Positions 1 to 12,320 are shown, numbered from the stretch's first letter. The stretch is DNA of 64,000 nt from Diadema setosum (GCA_033980235.1 CM067067.1:15558401-15622400); one strand, 5' to 3'. Numbers and translations: made by a program. The notes: generated by a model from the sequence alone, not told the origin.

Positions 1-557
1 GTACTGCCACTGGCTCGATCTCTGGTAGGCCCCCTAGGTCTTGAAAAGGGTCTAACTAAACCCTATATAGCTAGGTCTAGAGAGTTTGCTTACCTCTATT
101 CAAAGCATACTGTATTTGATCACTTTCTTAGTATTTGCTGCTGCATTTCACTCATGATTAGCAATGCGCTGAGATCCTCATCAGAGACGAGAACAAAGCT
201 CGGGTGAAAAGAGGTAGGTCTACGTAGCCATGATAACGTAGTGGCATGGCCGTGCGACGTGCGTAGGTGACCGGTGGTGGTATGGTACACATAAACGGTT
301 GTTGCGTGCTGGCGCAGCGAAAACCCTACGGGTGCGCGTATGCATTGAAATGCCAGCTAGCTGTACGCATACGATACACAAGTTCAGTGTGTCCTAGGGT
401 CTATTGCACTGCCGGCTCGCTTGTACCGTTCAATAGTCGACTATTGCACTGCCATTGAGTGTGAGCGTTGGATAGCCGATTCCTCTGAATGTCATGTGAC
501 CAGCATTTATCCAATCAGATGGCAAGATTCCATACATGTGTTGTATAAATATACTTA

Positions 558-858
558 TATAACGCCTGAAGAGATCCTTGTAATTTGATTGGTTGTTTGA
601 CATTGATTATTCGGCCCATTGCACTATGACGTCATCATCCGTGCAATTTTGGATCCATACGATTTGCTTCATTGCACGCTCACTGAGAGCCCGGCATACT
701 GCGCGTATAATATTATACACTTGTGTTTTGCAGCGTATGTATTCGACAGCGCGCTACCTAGCGTAAAGCGCTAAGTGAGCACTCTCGCGATCTCAAATTC
801 TCTATTGTTTCTAGATAAATAAAACATGAAAGGACAAGGATCTCTTTCAGGCGTTATA
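558..858. mobile_element. Foldback/MITE-like element with ~22-bp inverted ends
   Basis: The sequence ATAACGCCTGAAGAGATCCTT near 559-579 recurs inverted as AAGGATCTCTTTCAGGCGTTAT near 837-858, with one extra base. No coding sequence lies between. The structure fits a small non-autonomous terminal-inverted-repeat element. The family is not identified. Confidence 0.5.
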
Positions 859-862
859 TAAA

Positions 863-1029
863 ACAAATAATAAATGTTTTTCATTCACGTAATGGACAGA
901 ATATTTCATTCGGTGAAAGATGAAATGTTTGATGCATTCAACTCGGCTGCGCCTCGTTGAATGGATCATTTCATCTTTCACCTCATGAAATATTCTGTCC
1001 ATTGCACTCATAAACATTCATTATTTGTA
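863..1029. repeat. Long imperfect palindrome (hairpin)
   Basis: About 75 bp on each side form an inverted repeat around a short loop near 943-955. The arms contain GGACAGAATATTTCAT and GGTGAAAGATGAAAT on one side and their complements on the other. It directly abuts the 558-858 element, so the two may be parts of one composite insertion. Confidence 0.75.
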
Positions 1030-1388
1030 TAATATACATATATATATATATAATAAGAGGTTATCACTGGGTCAGAGTTTCAGAAGTCAGGGTGACTGGG
1101 ATGAAAAATAAGAATGTTTTCAAAAATCGAAACAAATAAAACTGAACGAGGATGCATGATTGGGCGCCCAAGGAAGTAGAATGAAAGAAAAATGCATGCA
1201 TACAGTCTACACAGGTGAACTTGTTAAGCGAGTTGTAATGTATTGGAAATACATTGCTGCATTCCTGGAAAATATGAGTCTCTTATGCAATCATTCTTTT
1301 TAAGTGTAAATATCATGTTTTGTGTCCCCACTCGTCTCTCTCTCTCTCTCTCTCTACTTTTGATATGTGTTTTCCATTTGTCGTTCAG

Positions 1389-1554
1389 GAGAATTTATAG
1401 CGGGAACGCTGGATACGGACGAAACGTGCGAGTGCAAATCGCCGTGTATATTCGAGAACTACCCGTTCACGGCAACCCAGTCCAAATTGCGTTCTCCTTT
1501 TCTGGAGAAGCAGTACAGCAATTCGTCGAACAATTTCACCACAGAATACATCGA
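1389..1554 (+). CDS. ASIC-like channel exon n-2 (extracellular, Cys-rich)
   Basis: The acceptor is a TTCAG after a CT-rich tract (the CT repeat at 1339-1356 lies just upstream), and the donor is GA|gtaaga. It enters with 2 nt and leaves with 2 nt of a split codon. It encodes EFIAGTLDTDETCECKSPC and then a segment with NNFTTEYI, matching the end of the ASIC thumb/palm region. The NSSNNFT stretch offers N-glycosylation sequons. Confidence 0.88.
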
Positions 1555-4475
1555 GTAAGAGAACATTTCCTTGGAACATATCTTTGTCTAGAATGGGTCG
1601 TGATTTCCAGAGGCAACAAAAATCACAAATGTTGTTTTATGCCATACACCTGAATGTCGTGTCATCTTAAATTGTAGATTGTCTAATTTCATGGTCGGAG
1701 CGGACGTCATTTTAGTGTCATATCAAATTGTCGAAAAAATAGGGAATGTTATTTAAAACGCTATACGTGATAATTTCTTTTTTATTAAAAGATGAAAAAA
1801 ATCTTAAAAAGAAAAAAGACGCAAACACTTGCAACTACAAATAAACATACTCTCGCGGTGGATGTGCGTATTTCAAGCTAAGTTCAAAAATTGTATACAC
1901 ACATACACACACATAATGCGACATAATGTAATATCATATAATAGGGCATGATCATGAATGCACATGCTGGATTATATGCACGACAAATTTAACGCATGAT
2001 AGCCCATAAAGTGCATTTTTATTTCATGGGGGCCGAAAGCCAGTGCAAGGTAAACAAGATGACTTATTCCATTTTTTTTTTAAACCAGGAATTGCCCGTG
2101 CAATACTAAAAAATATTATCATGACGTGCCATAGAACAAAATTAATGAATGCCACGCATAGATATAATATAATATTCATAATTATGTATGCATGTATATC
2201 ATCAATGTATTACTGTCCATTTATACATACTATTATGCCTGTTGTGTATGAGTATTAATAGAGACATATTAAATATAAATCGAGCTTTCATCTCAATTCT
2301 TCTTTCCAACCTTTCAGCAACAACATTGCAATAATAAGTTTCTACTACGAGGCCCTTAACTACGAGACCATTGAAATGCTGCCGGAGTACACGCTCCCTA
2401 CTCTTTTAGGTAAGGTACCTGTTTATCATATTTATCAATGTGTACGTATTTCAATATGATAATCTTAACAACAACTGTATCAGCAACAAAAATGAATGAC
2501 AGGGCAATTAGACCCATCTAGGAAAGATTCCCGCTTTGAAAGATCGCTGCATATAGATAACCTTTAACCAGCGGATACATGTACACATGAAGCATTTTAG
2601 GATACGTCATAGATGCATAAGCGTTTATCTTGAAGTCGTCCCTTACTATCTGCGTGCCACGTTAATTTTCTGTCTATTGACCGATTCTGTGACGCGCTAT
2701 GTGTATTTTTGGCATGGGCAGCGCCATTACGCGGTGTCTCAGCCGACCCCCCCCCCCCCCTTCCCACTCCCCACCCCTCTCCCTACATTAGCACGCGCGC
2801 AGAATGAAAAACTGCTTTAGCCAATGGGCGTCTCGTACTGAGTGCGCGAATGCTTGCTTAGTGCGCGAACCTTTGTTACAAGTGCGCGATAAACATGTTG
2901 CCCGGGGGGTGGGGGAGAGCAGGGGGGGGGGGGGGTCGGCTGAGACACCGCAATTTGTTAGTTCGGTGAGCTCATGGCTGCGCCCAATGCCATAAAATGT
3001 CTGCTGCCCTCAACGAACCCGAATCGGTCAATAGGTATGTGTGAAATTTGTGCATATTTGACTCGTTGGTACGTAAGGGGTTAAAGGCATACTTTACCAT
3101 TTTGCAGATGAAACAAAAACCCGGCATTGGTGCTTTACAATAGTTCTAAAATGTGAGTTAGAGGTAGAAACAACCACTGTAAAAATATGAATCTGTAAAA
3201 TCGATGGTAAGTATTGTTAAATATACAAAATGTGATCAATAGTTATAATAAAAAAAGCTTCCAGACTAAACCCTCCAGAGTAATACGGTTTCATGAGAAA
3301 AATACAGATATATCCTTATATTTTAGGCTCTATCGCGAAAATTTATATGTAATATTATATATATATATAGAATGTTTTGTGCTACAGCAGACAAACTCAT
3401 ATGCATTAAATGTCATATCTTTAAAAAAAAAAATAGCTGTTCCCAAAGGTAAACAGGACCTAATCGATTTTACATGAAGTGCGTATTAATACCAAAACGA
3501 TTTCGTATATTAGTTTGAACAATCTTTCAGAATCTTTACATGTTTGATCACGCAAAAGGTAGCGCTTAGATAGTAAAATGTCCCGATGCTTTGGTCATTA
3601 CGTCTAATGGATAAAGCAAGGGTTCAAAATACAAAACAATACAGACAAAAACTTGTTTTAAACATTTTTTTTTTTATTTCGCAGTTCCATGAAAAATAAC
3701 GAAAAGTTTTATCCTTTATCAAAAATGAAACACTATCGAATTATAAGTAAACGCTTACGTTCTGAAGGAAAGTTATTACATCTTTTCAACAAACACATTC
3801 TTGGTATACTCTATAGTCATCTATTGCATAATTCAATTTGTGTCTAGCAACTCTTAAACAGCCAGATTGACTGAAGATTATCCCTTATGCATACTTTTAT
3901 ATTTTGGTATACAACCACATTTAGTCTTTCAAAACAAAACTGTACAATGTCACGGCAAACTTAGCCGCCAACCTAAACCATATGTGATTGATCAAATTGG
4001 TAAATGCAGTTGAAAAATTTTAGCACTTTAGTAAATTTGAAAACTTTTTTGTTATTGTCTTTGTTGTTGTTGCTGTTGATGCTGTTGTTGCCTTTTTGTT
4101 TTGAGGGTTTGAAACTTGAGAAAATGCACTTATGAATTTGATCTTATTTTTTTTCTCTCGGGACCTTGTGCACTTTAGTCACTGATGATTGTTAGCATCG
4201 AGAATCGTATATCCTGACTACGAAACGTTTGCTTACACTATTTCTTTGTCTGTGTCTTGTTTCAAACAGCCGTGATTGGCGGCAACATGGGCTTATTTCT
4301 TGGAGCGAGCGCGCTGACAGTGGTCCAATTCGGCGAGTACATCGTCGACGAGATTAGCGGCTGGTGCGTGTGCGGGAAAAAGAAAAACAACGCGAAAGTC
4401 AATGGCGAAACCGCGAAAGTCGAACCGGTACAAACCGTCAGCGCCAAGGACGCGTGGAGTGACGGAAACGTTTGA
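1389..4475 (+). CDS. ASIC-like DEG/ENaC ion channel, C-terminal part (three exons)
   Basis: Last three coding exons of a degenerin/ENaC family channel: 1389-1554, 2318-2409 and 4270-4475. Intron phases agree at both junctions. The joined peptide shows the family's C-x-C-x2-PC extracellular cysteine signature (CECKSPC), then ISFYYEALNYETIE, a near-invariant ASIC segment before TM2, then GGNMGLFLGASALTVVQF, which is the pore and TM2 with the GAS selectivity motif. A short basic cytoplasmic tail ends at the stop 4473-4475. By family knowledge these are trimeric, amiloride-sensitive Na+ channels in the plasma membrane, gated by protons, peptides or other ligands. The gating ligand cannot be told here. 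TM1 and most of the extracellular domain must lie left of the window. It converges with the PARP4 gene. The assignment to DEG/ENaC is secure. ASIC rather than another subfamily is likely, not certain. Confidence 0.93.
2318..2409 (+). CDS. ASIC-like channel exon n-1 (palm strand before TM2)
   Basis: Acceptor CTTTCAG|C, donor TTAG|gtaagg. It encodes NNIAIISFYYEALNYETIE and then MLPEYTLPTLL. The ALNYETIE core is diagnostic for ASIC/DEG channels. The split codons at both ends fit the neighbouring exons. Confidence 0.93.
2620..3090. mobile_element. Foldback element with C/G-run arms
   Basis: GCGGTGTCTCAGCCGACCCC near 2731-2750 is inverted at about 2933-2951. The outer part TATTGACCGATTC near 2675 is inverted near 3024-3036. 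Both arms have a C or G homopolymer at the inner edge. No ORF of interest is inside. It lies in an intron of the ASIC-like gene. Confidence 0.6.
3083..3465. repeat. Dispersed repeat B, copy 1 (TTAAAGG-ended)
   Basis: It starts TTAAAGGCATACTTTACCAT and shares many blocks in the same order with 28384-28740, such as GATGAAACAAAAACC/GCTGAAACAAAAACC, ATACAAAATGTgATCAATAGTTATAATA, and TCCTTATATTTT followed by a CGCGAAA block. It is a degenerate interspersed repeat, probably non-autonomous. Confidence 0.6.
4270..4475 (+). CDS. ASIC-like channel last exon (pore, TM2, C-tail)
   Basis: Acceptor TTTCAAACAG|CC. It encodes GGNMGLFLGASALTVV, the pore-lining TM2 with the GAS filter, and then WCVCGKKKNN and a hydrophilic tail. 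The sixth residue after the GAS serine is Gln (VVQFGEY), where ASICs normally have Glu. The stop is at 4473-4475. Confidence 0.93.
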
Positions 4476-4667
4476 GCAATCGTCTGCAAAGTTTTTGGAT
4501 CTTCTTGCAGCCAATGTGTATTGTTTGATCTCTTTCTGGACTGTACTCTACCGTGTGGACTTTCATGTTGGTTATCAGCCCCTTAATCAGTGTCTGATTT
4601 GCAAGAGAAAATATTCTTAGAAGCCAAAGATGGACGAAATCTTCGATGGATGTAAACAAACAATCAA

Positions 4668-4673
4668 AATAAA
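4668..4673 (+). terminator. Probable polyadenylation signal of the ASIC-like gene
   Basis: A canonical AATAAA lies 193 bp after the stop codon. A second AATAAA lies at about 4799-4804. Either could serve; no transcript data are available. Confidence 0.55.
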
Positions 4674-6060
4674 GCATTCCATACGATATATCATCAGACG
4701 TGATGTTCATTGTGAGACCATGGACTTGTATAATATGACTGTGTGCACGGTGGTATGGTTTGAGTAGTAATTACGCGCATACATAATTATAAAAGTTTAA
4801 ATAAATGTCCCTGTAACTAGCTGCAAAAGAATTGATCAGTACTCCTTGTCCCTCGTCACATCACAAATAATTTCCTCTAAACCAGTTACAATTGGTATTC
4901 AGATGTCCCAGAGAATCTAGTTCGGATCTAGTTATCTCCCCGTAGACATTAAATCAGTGGAATGATTTGCAGTAATGCATGAATAATGTTTAAATAATAA
5001 CATGGGAGTGTGTGCGTCTGGATGGGGATATGGCACTGACGGCATGCATATTACCTTCGCGATGTATGTAAAGCAGTGGAATTGACATGTTAAAGAATAT
5101 TTTGCATTTCATTTTATTTGTTATTAGTAATTTTTATCTCAGAAATCTGATATTAGTCGGGTAAATCCTACTTACTGATGCCAGGAATGCACCGTGATGT
5201 ATCTTAAAGGTGTCCAATGTGCAAATGCTCTAAAAGTTCTGTAAGCACGAGTGAAAAAAAAAAAATCAGGAAATCGATCTTTCGTGCTACTTTTTTTTTT
5301 TTGGGGGGGGGGGGTCTGGGTATGTTGATATTAATTCAGAAGCCCTCAACCGCGTTCATCGTGTTATAATTGCTGTCGTGTAGTCATGTGACATTTGATG
5401 ATACAGTTGTACATTGAATTTTCCAGTGCATAAACCACGTAACATTAATTGTGAACAATTTTACACGTATCAATCTAAGCTTCCAGGGTACAGTGTCAAT
5501 AAAATGGACATCTATTATGTCTGTTATGTGATGGGATATGTGTCCGAATAAAGACGTATACACATTGTACTCGTCGACTCCGGATCAAATTATGCAATTG
5601 GTAATAGTGACTTAATTTTTGCTATTTTCTGCATTGGGGGAGAAGATATCTCATAACAATATGCTATCAAAAGTCACTTAGGATCGTAGCTTATAAAATC
5701 GGCTGAAACAGTGATCATTTTCCATATATAAATGACTTATCTACAAAGTTATATATACAATTGTACCTCAACGCCAGCATGCAGTATCGACAGACTTTCA
5801 AACACAGACATTTTTAGCTGATTGTCTAAGAACCGTTTACCGTTTGTTTTTTTTTTTCTTCACGTTTATATACCAGTATTCATTTTATTATGTGCATAAT
5901 GTCTATAAAAGTATTGTAAATACAATTTCAATCATTCGAGGAAATAATGTTTGTTTTTGTACGTTTTGGCCGTTTCTGTCCTTATGTCCTAGCGAAATCC
6001 TATCTCTTCTACTTATCCAATCGACACAATTATTTATGATAACGGCTTAGTAGGTACCGT

Positions 6061-6437
6061 GAGTAGTAATGGTGGAGATGAGGATTGGACTTTTCACTTT
6101 TTGCGAGATACCAAGAAACAACTTATGAAAAAGTACAGAGCATATCATTCCAAGAGGAATTGAAAGTTTAATAGATGAAAATCCGTTTTCGAATGGCTGA
6201 GACATCCAAAAACAAAGTAAAACAAAGCAATCAAATAAAAGGTGGGTCCCAACTTTTATCAGGATAACTCTGTTTTTTATATCTCGGCCATTTCAAAACT
6301 AATTTTCATCAAATAAATCTTCGATGAAATGATCTTTGAAATATTTCATAAGAGGTTTCTCACCGAAAACAAAAATGTTAGAAACCTGAAATTAGGTCTC
6401 AACTAAAACTACTAGTATACGATTCCTTAAAGCATAT
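6061..6437. mobile_element. Foldback family A, copy 1 (eroded)
   Basis: The body matches the family seen at 17438, 22461, 40166, 41344, 43613 and 62421: GAGATGAGGATTGGACTTTT, then GCGAGATACCAAGAAA, AACAAAGTAAAACAAAGC, TTTCATCAAATAAA, and GTTAGAAACCTGAAATTAGG. The two halves are imperfect inverted repeats of each other. The terminal TTAAAGGGAT motifs are worn. Confidence 0.75.
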
Positions 6438-7669
6438 AAAGAGGTTCAAACCATCATAAGTCAAATGCAACAATAAGATAAAACAGTAATTAAAAATCAG
6501 AATTGACTCTAAATTACAACAGAATAATGGATCGCAATCGACCAATCTAATACATAAAGTTTTCACGTGATATTCATCTAGTGATCGACAAGCATTAAAA
6601 GCATTGAATTGGTTAATTGGAGATCACTTCTAAATTCCCTCAATAAGCATGCATGATATTGTAACAAATCACTTTTAGGTTACACTCTAGGAATGAAGAA
6701 AATATGACATGCATAAAAGTACTCAAGAATCTGACTATCGGGGGGTATTCTGCCCCATTCCATATCACTTTGGCTACAAGGGTAGGATTCCATTCGGCTA
6801 ATGGTGTCAGACGGCTTAAGTTCTAAATCAAAGCCGATATGACGATCAGGAAACGAAATTTTTATCGTTCTTATTATGATCAATGCACGAGTCATAACAT
6901 CACAACAGATTAGAAAGCAAACCTATTTTGTCACCTCTCAAGACTACGCTCAAACTAACGTGACGGCAGTACTAATCATTAAAATGGCGACGATCCATGT
7001 AAAGTTACCCTCACCTGGTCGGCATATACGACTAAACAAAAGTGAAACTGGCTAAGAAATTATGTTGAGCATTTTTCTTATGTACCATATACAACGGGGC
7101 TTATGACTGTTGGTATGTAATAATTTTTAATCGTCTAACCAATTAATTAATATTGGAGAAAGGTTCTAATAGGCTTTATAGATTATTATGAAAGGCCTAT
7201 TGGCAGTAAAATGTAAGGGACCGTCGAATTTTGGAAATGTCCATATTTAGGACGTGACTGGCTCAAGATCAAAATTTTGTCACATTTCACCTTTTTTCGA
7301 AATCTTCTTCTTCTTCCTCTTTTGTATGAGGTCTCTAGATGTTCTTTGATTATGCTGCTATAAAGCTGCTATACACCGCGTCACGAAGCTGCCGTAACCA
7401 TCCCACGGTGTCACGGCCTGGGTTTGTCAAGTCGATGGGAGATTTCCCAGTAGGTACAAGCATGGTGCACTCTGACAGAATGTAGTCCGCAGTTTTTTTT
7501 TCCGAAATGACAGAGATGTTGTCACGGTGTTGCATGTTGCGACAGCTGCTGCGTGCACGAAGTTTGGGTGACGTCAAACACGGAAACACACTAGTATACG
7601 TGACGTAACACAGTGAACTTCGCCGTACAAGAGATATATTTTTTTTTTTTTTAAGGTGACGGTAGAAAT

Positions 7670-7944
7670 TTAGCACTCGAGCACTACGTGCTGTTCTGCA
7701 GAAGGCAGGTCGTCTATGAGTCTCCGCGCCAAGGCTACCAGCGGTGGCTCCAAGCTTCCCACCCACCGCTCTCCCTTTGCAAGACTCGCCGAGATCGTCG
7801 GCTCGAGATCGTGGAGCTCACCGACGGCACCCAGCCTCCGCTGACGACGAATAGCGGTGATCAACTCGGCGAGGAAGAGCATGACCAACAGGGTACCAAC
7901 CAGTATCTTGTGAAGTGGCTCATCTACCGCTGTGCTCTTATCAT
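7670..7944 (-). CDS. PARP4: PARP4 last exon (C-terminus)
   Basis: Acceptor TTACTTTTAG|AT. It encodes [18 protein letters not shown], which aligns with human LLDLIATMLVLQFI, then [20 protein letters not shown], and a stop at 7670-7672. The split codon A+AT joins exon 32 in phase. The last 40 residues diverge from vertebrates and lack the WVR-x-EGQYP ending. A still later exon is possible but not needed. Confidence 0.75.
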
Positions 7945-10520
7945 CTAAAAGTAAAAAATATATATACATCATCATCACTTACAGAAAAACTGACATTCTG
8001 CGTCGCGAGTCACAATTATCGCAGAGGCTTTACAAAAAACAAACAAACAAACAAACAAACAAACAAACAAACAAACAAACAAACAAACAAATCCCAAAAC
8101 CAACAACAACAATGTCCGGAAACTTCTTCGGTTACATAATATTATACCCTATAGAATTGCGTGCTTGTGTGTGTGTGTGTGTGTGTGTGCGCGTTGCGTG
8201 TGCATGTGCCTGGACTACCTATCTGCTTTGTGTGCCCCGGTTGATGAGGTTGAACATTATTTTCCCTTTACCATCCAATAATAACGGACAATGACTAGGT
8301 GGAATACATAATATCGGGCAAAAACAAGAGATACTCACTTATCTTTGAGACGAGTGTCTCGACGTTCCCCGAAAAGATCTCGTATATTGCACTAAGTTCC
8401 CAGTATCCAGCCTGAAGAAAGACAAAAGTCCGTGAATAATAGTATTGTTACTTTAATCATGGGCTGCACTTTGAGTAAACTATCATTAAAACAAACAAAC
8501 AAACAAACAAACAAACAACGTCCTCCTCCGAGATACACGACACAGCCGGCTCCTGTATAGCTATAATGGTTTAACCCTTTGGTTGCTTCAATTAATGCAG
8601 ATTGGCTTAGATAAAACCCTTAGCTTTGCACACATTGTCGCTAAAGTCTCTGGCAGAGAAATGGTTAAACAATTGGTCATGACCAAAAAGATGCAATCTT
8701 CGTGCGTGGATGGACGCCTTTTTTTTATCCCCCCCCCCCCCCTCGGGCAAAAGTATTTTGTTCCCCGTAGGATGAAAGCACGTTGCATTCACTTACAATG
8801 TGAAACTCATTGACAAAGACCTGTTATCTTATTTCTTCAGTATTGGTAGTATGGGGAAGAAAGAAGGTACGTCAGGCAAACTAAACAAACAGAAATTGAA
8901 TTTGCCATACGGTAATTGATGAAATTATCTCAACCCAACTTCAAGGGCAATGAGAATGATATTCGTTCCAGTCGAACCCCCCCCCCCACTCTCCTCCCCC
9001 CCCCATATCATCAGGTACACAGGTAACCCTGCATCACAAATCACCAAAAAAAAAAAAAGTTGCTAGGCATGGATTTTTAGTTAAAGGACAGATTCTGAAA
9101 GAGTATACCCAAGCTTTAAAATGATGCATTACCGAATGCAAATGAACTCTCCTAACCTATATCTAAATAATTGTAAGAAAGTACACACCCTGGAACGGAG
9201 CTTACTGAGATGAGAGGCTTTGAAGTTAAAGGACAAGTTTACCTTCATTAACATAAGGATTGAGAGAATGTAGCAATAGTAGTAGAACACATCATCGAAC
9301 GTTTGAGGAAAATCGGACAATCCGTTCAAAAGTTATGAATTTTTGAAGTTTTTGTGCAGTCACCGCTGCATGAGAAGACTACTGCAGTGTATGATGTCAC
9401 ATGCGTACAACAATATAAGGAAAATATAAAGAGAATTTCACAAAATTTCATCTTTTGAAAAAAAGTATACATTCCCTTGACTCGTTACTGACATAAGGTA
9501 TGTTATGGGTAATATTATTCCCATTGCCTTTAGAAAGAGGCAAGTCAAGTGCTCTTTTATTATGCGAAAAAAGTGAAAATATGTTGAATTTTCTTTACAT
9601 TTTCTTTATACTGTTGTACTCATAATACATCACGAGCCTTAGTAGTCTCCTCATCCAGCGGTTCCAACACAAAATTTTTCAAAAATTCATAACTTTTGCA
9701 TCGATTGTCCAATTTCCTCAAACTTTCACTGATGTGTTCTACTAATATTGCTGCATTCTCTCAATCCTATTTATGTTAATGAAGATGAACTTGTCATTTA
9801 AGGGTATATTCAAGAGTGTTGATAATCTAACCAAACTGTACTCTGTCTGACAAACGGAACAAAAAACGGGATGTAAAGCCCCTAGGCAATCACAATGAAG
9901 GAATTATCAAATTAAGCTGAAATTTTGCACACTTTATTAACACATTCTACTCAAGACCACTGCAAACTTTCAAAGCAGTAGCATTATCTTTTCGAAAGTT
10001 CTTAGAGTTGAAAGTGAAGAGCGTGTACGGATTTCTAAGAAATAATAAGCAGCCCCTGAAATATACCTTATCATACTTCTCAGTGGCAGATCGGGGGGGG
10101 GGGGGGGGGGAGCACCGGACTTGCACCCCCTTTATTTTTGGTTAAAACGAAAGAAATTCAAAAAAAAAAATGGGGGAGGGGGGGAGGTGCGTGCGCCCCA
10201 TTAATTTTGCAAAGGCGCAAAGGCACAAAAAAAAAGTGTTCTAGAAAAACACAACTTACAATTCATTTTATGATCCCAAACTTCCACATTATGTAATATA
10301 AGGGCTTCTCTTTAAGAAAATACCAAAAACTGAAAACTGACTATGTTAATCCATTTCACCCATTTTGAGTCCTCACGTGATTAATCCTGGCATGTGACTT
10401 TTTGTTAGACTTAAATTGTGATGCATGGTTACAGGATCTCCCTCTCTCTCTCTCTCTCTCTCTCCCTCTCTCACACTCATGTACACACACTCATCCCCCC
10501 AACACACACACACACACACA

Positions 10521-10558
<38 letters not shown>

Positions 10559-11094
10559 TTCCCCTCGTATATCATCCAAAGGTTCTTACACTGCTCTGCC
10601 GGTGTAAAATCCTGTTGACGTCCTCAGCGCTCAGCTGCTTTCGGCGGACAGTAAAGGGAAACCGGAGCGCGGACACTTCTCGCTCTGGCTTCCTCTTGAG
10701 TTCTCCCTGTCCTATAAAGTAGAAGTCTTCCAGAGGATATAACTCATCGGCGGTGGATACCTCATCATCCAAAGCAGCAAACATCATGTCTCCTGTTGCT
10801 AACTTCCTTGGAGCGCCAAGAGCTTCTCGTGAGGGCAATTCACTCTCAGCTAGTTCTCGCGTAGGCTTCTCATACTCCTCAATGGGTTCCCAGTACTCCT
10901 CCTCCTCATCATCACTCTCCTCATAGTCTGACAAATATCTTTTTGACATACGTAATATGCCTAGTGTTGGAAGACCCCCGGCACACGGTACATCACCTAA
11001 TCTATCACGGAGTAATTTTTCTCTGCGGCCTTCGTCATCTCGTTCTGCTATCAGCGAATGTGGTAGTTTTCTCTGTGTAGAAGAAGTTAATAGA

Positions 11095-11129
<35 letters not shown>

Positions 11130-12261
11130 CGGCGATATCATCGCGGCGGGGATGTCATCACCCCCCTGCGCTACAAAATAGGTTGACTCTACAAATGCGG
11201 GGGAAGGGGGTGGTGGCGGTTGCTTGGCCGATCTCTTCATGAGTTGCTCCGGCTGTGGCGGTGGCAATCCACCTGCTGGTGGTGGCGCTGGTGGCACAGC
11301 CCCTGGTAATCGCTTTAGCTCTGCATATACGGGGGAAGGGGGCCCATATCCACGCGATGGTGGTGGTGGTGGTGGTGGTGGCACCGCTATTCCGTCTGAT
11401 ATTCGTTTTCCTGAAGAAAGCCGGCTCCGCAAATCTAGCCCAGATTTGAGGCTCTTGGCAAAGGCGCTGAATTGCGCGGCGCTGGCAGCAAGGTCGTCGG
11501 ATTTCTCCTCCAGATCGTGAAGTCTACTCCCTCTTTCACGCAATTCACTAGCATCAATGGAGTGAGAAATATCGCGAAAACTCTCGGGAATTTGACGTTG
11601 CTTCTTTTTCATTGGCTTCGGCTTCTCTTTTTCTTTCTTTTTTGATCTCCAGAAAGAAAATGTCGGCAGCCTCAGTGCAAATCCCCGTTTTCTCACTGCC
11701 CGTTTACATGTGTCCATCTTTAGACTATCGGTTTTGAAATAATCTAAATCCATATCTATCGACATGTCAATCGCCATGGATCGAAGGCGAGCAATCTCGT
11801 CATCTAACTCAGTAAGTGGTGTGGGAAGTGGTTTGGGCGTTGGTTTGGGCCGTGGTATCATAGGTGTCACTGGCACTTGCGTGGCCCCGTCTGTAATGAG
11901 GATACATTGGTAAAAAAAGTAAAATATATATATGTATATATGAGTGTTTCGTCCCTTGTACTTCTGATTTTCACATCTGTTAAGACAATCATTGCATAGA
12001 TTTATCAAATGACCACGGAATCACATTAATATCAAAGTTAATTCTATTGCATTAAAAACAAAAGTTTTCTGGTTGTGGTGGCAAAGACGAGACGCCCTAA
12101 TTGTTCACCTGAGCCACACCACAGTGATGTTTGTCTATAATCAGCCTTTTACATCTACATTATTGTAATCAACAGAAAATGTTTTAAACATAGCTAATCA
12201 CCTAAATTCTCTCCCTCTATTTGTCTCTTTACAAACGGATAAATAAATAAGTTTATAGAAA

Positions 12262-12320
<59 letters not shown>

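Larger units (their letters stand above)
1..1388. other. Non-coding (intron or upstream of ASIC-like exons)
   Basis: No convincing exon seen. It holds two foldback structures (558-858 and 863-1029, listed separately) and a short TA run near 1035-1055. It is probably an intron of the channel gene, because the first visible exon starts in mid-codon. Confidence 0.6.
4476..7669. other. 3'UTR and convergent spacer between the ASIC-like gene and PARP4
   Basis: It holds the channel's 3'UTR with poly(A) signals, a foldback family A copy (6061-6437) and low-complexity runs near 5255 and 5291-5314. No exon was recognised. The PARP4 3'UTR should occupy the right end, but no clear minus-strand AATAAA was found close to 7670. 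Confidence 0.6.
8412..10589. other. PARP4 intron 31 with repeats
   Basis: No exon seen. It contains an (AAAC)n run at 8490-8518, C-runs near 8731 and 8981, the foldback element 9225-9809, a G-run at 10093-10111 and a CT/CA microsatellite at 10437-10555. Short ORFs over the microsatellite are translation artefacts. Confidence 0.7.

Noticed and set aside
7350..7766. 138-codon minus ORF as an alternative PARP4 C-terminus
   Set aside because: It is out of phase with exon 33 and crosses low-complexity sequence. The frame ending at 7670 matches the split codon from exon 32 and the family pattern.
10402..10722. Plus-strand Ser/Leu/His/Thr ORFs over CT/CA repeats
   Set aside because: They are microsatellite translations, and they overlap PARP4 exon 31 antisense.
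10957..11520. Plus-strand Gly-rich ORFs
   Set aside because: They are antisense shadows of the PARP4 poly-Pro codons.
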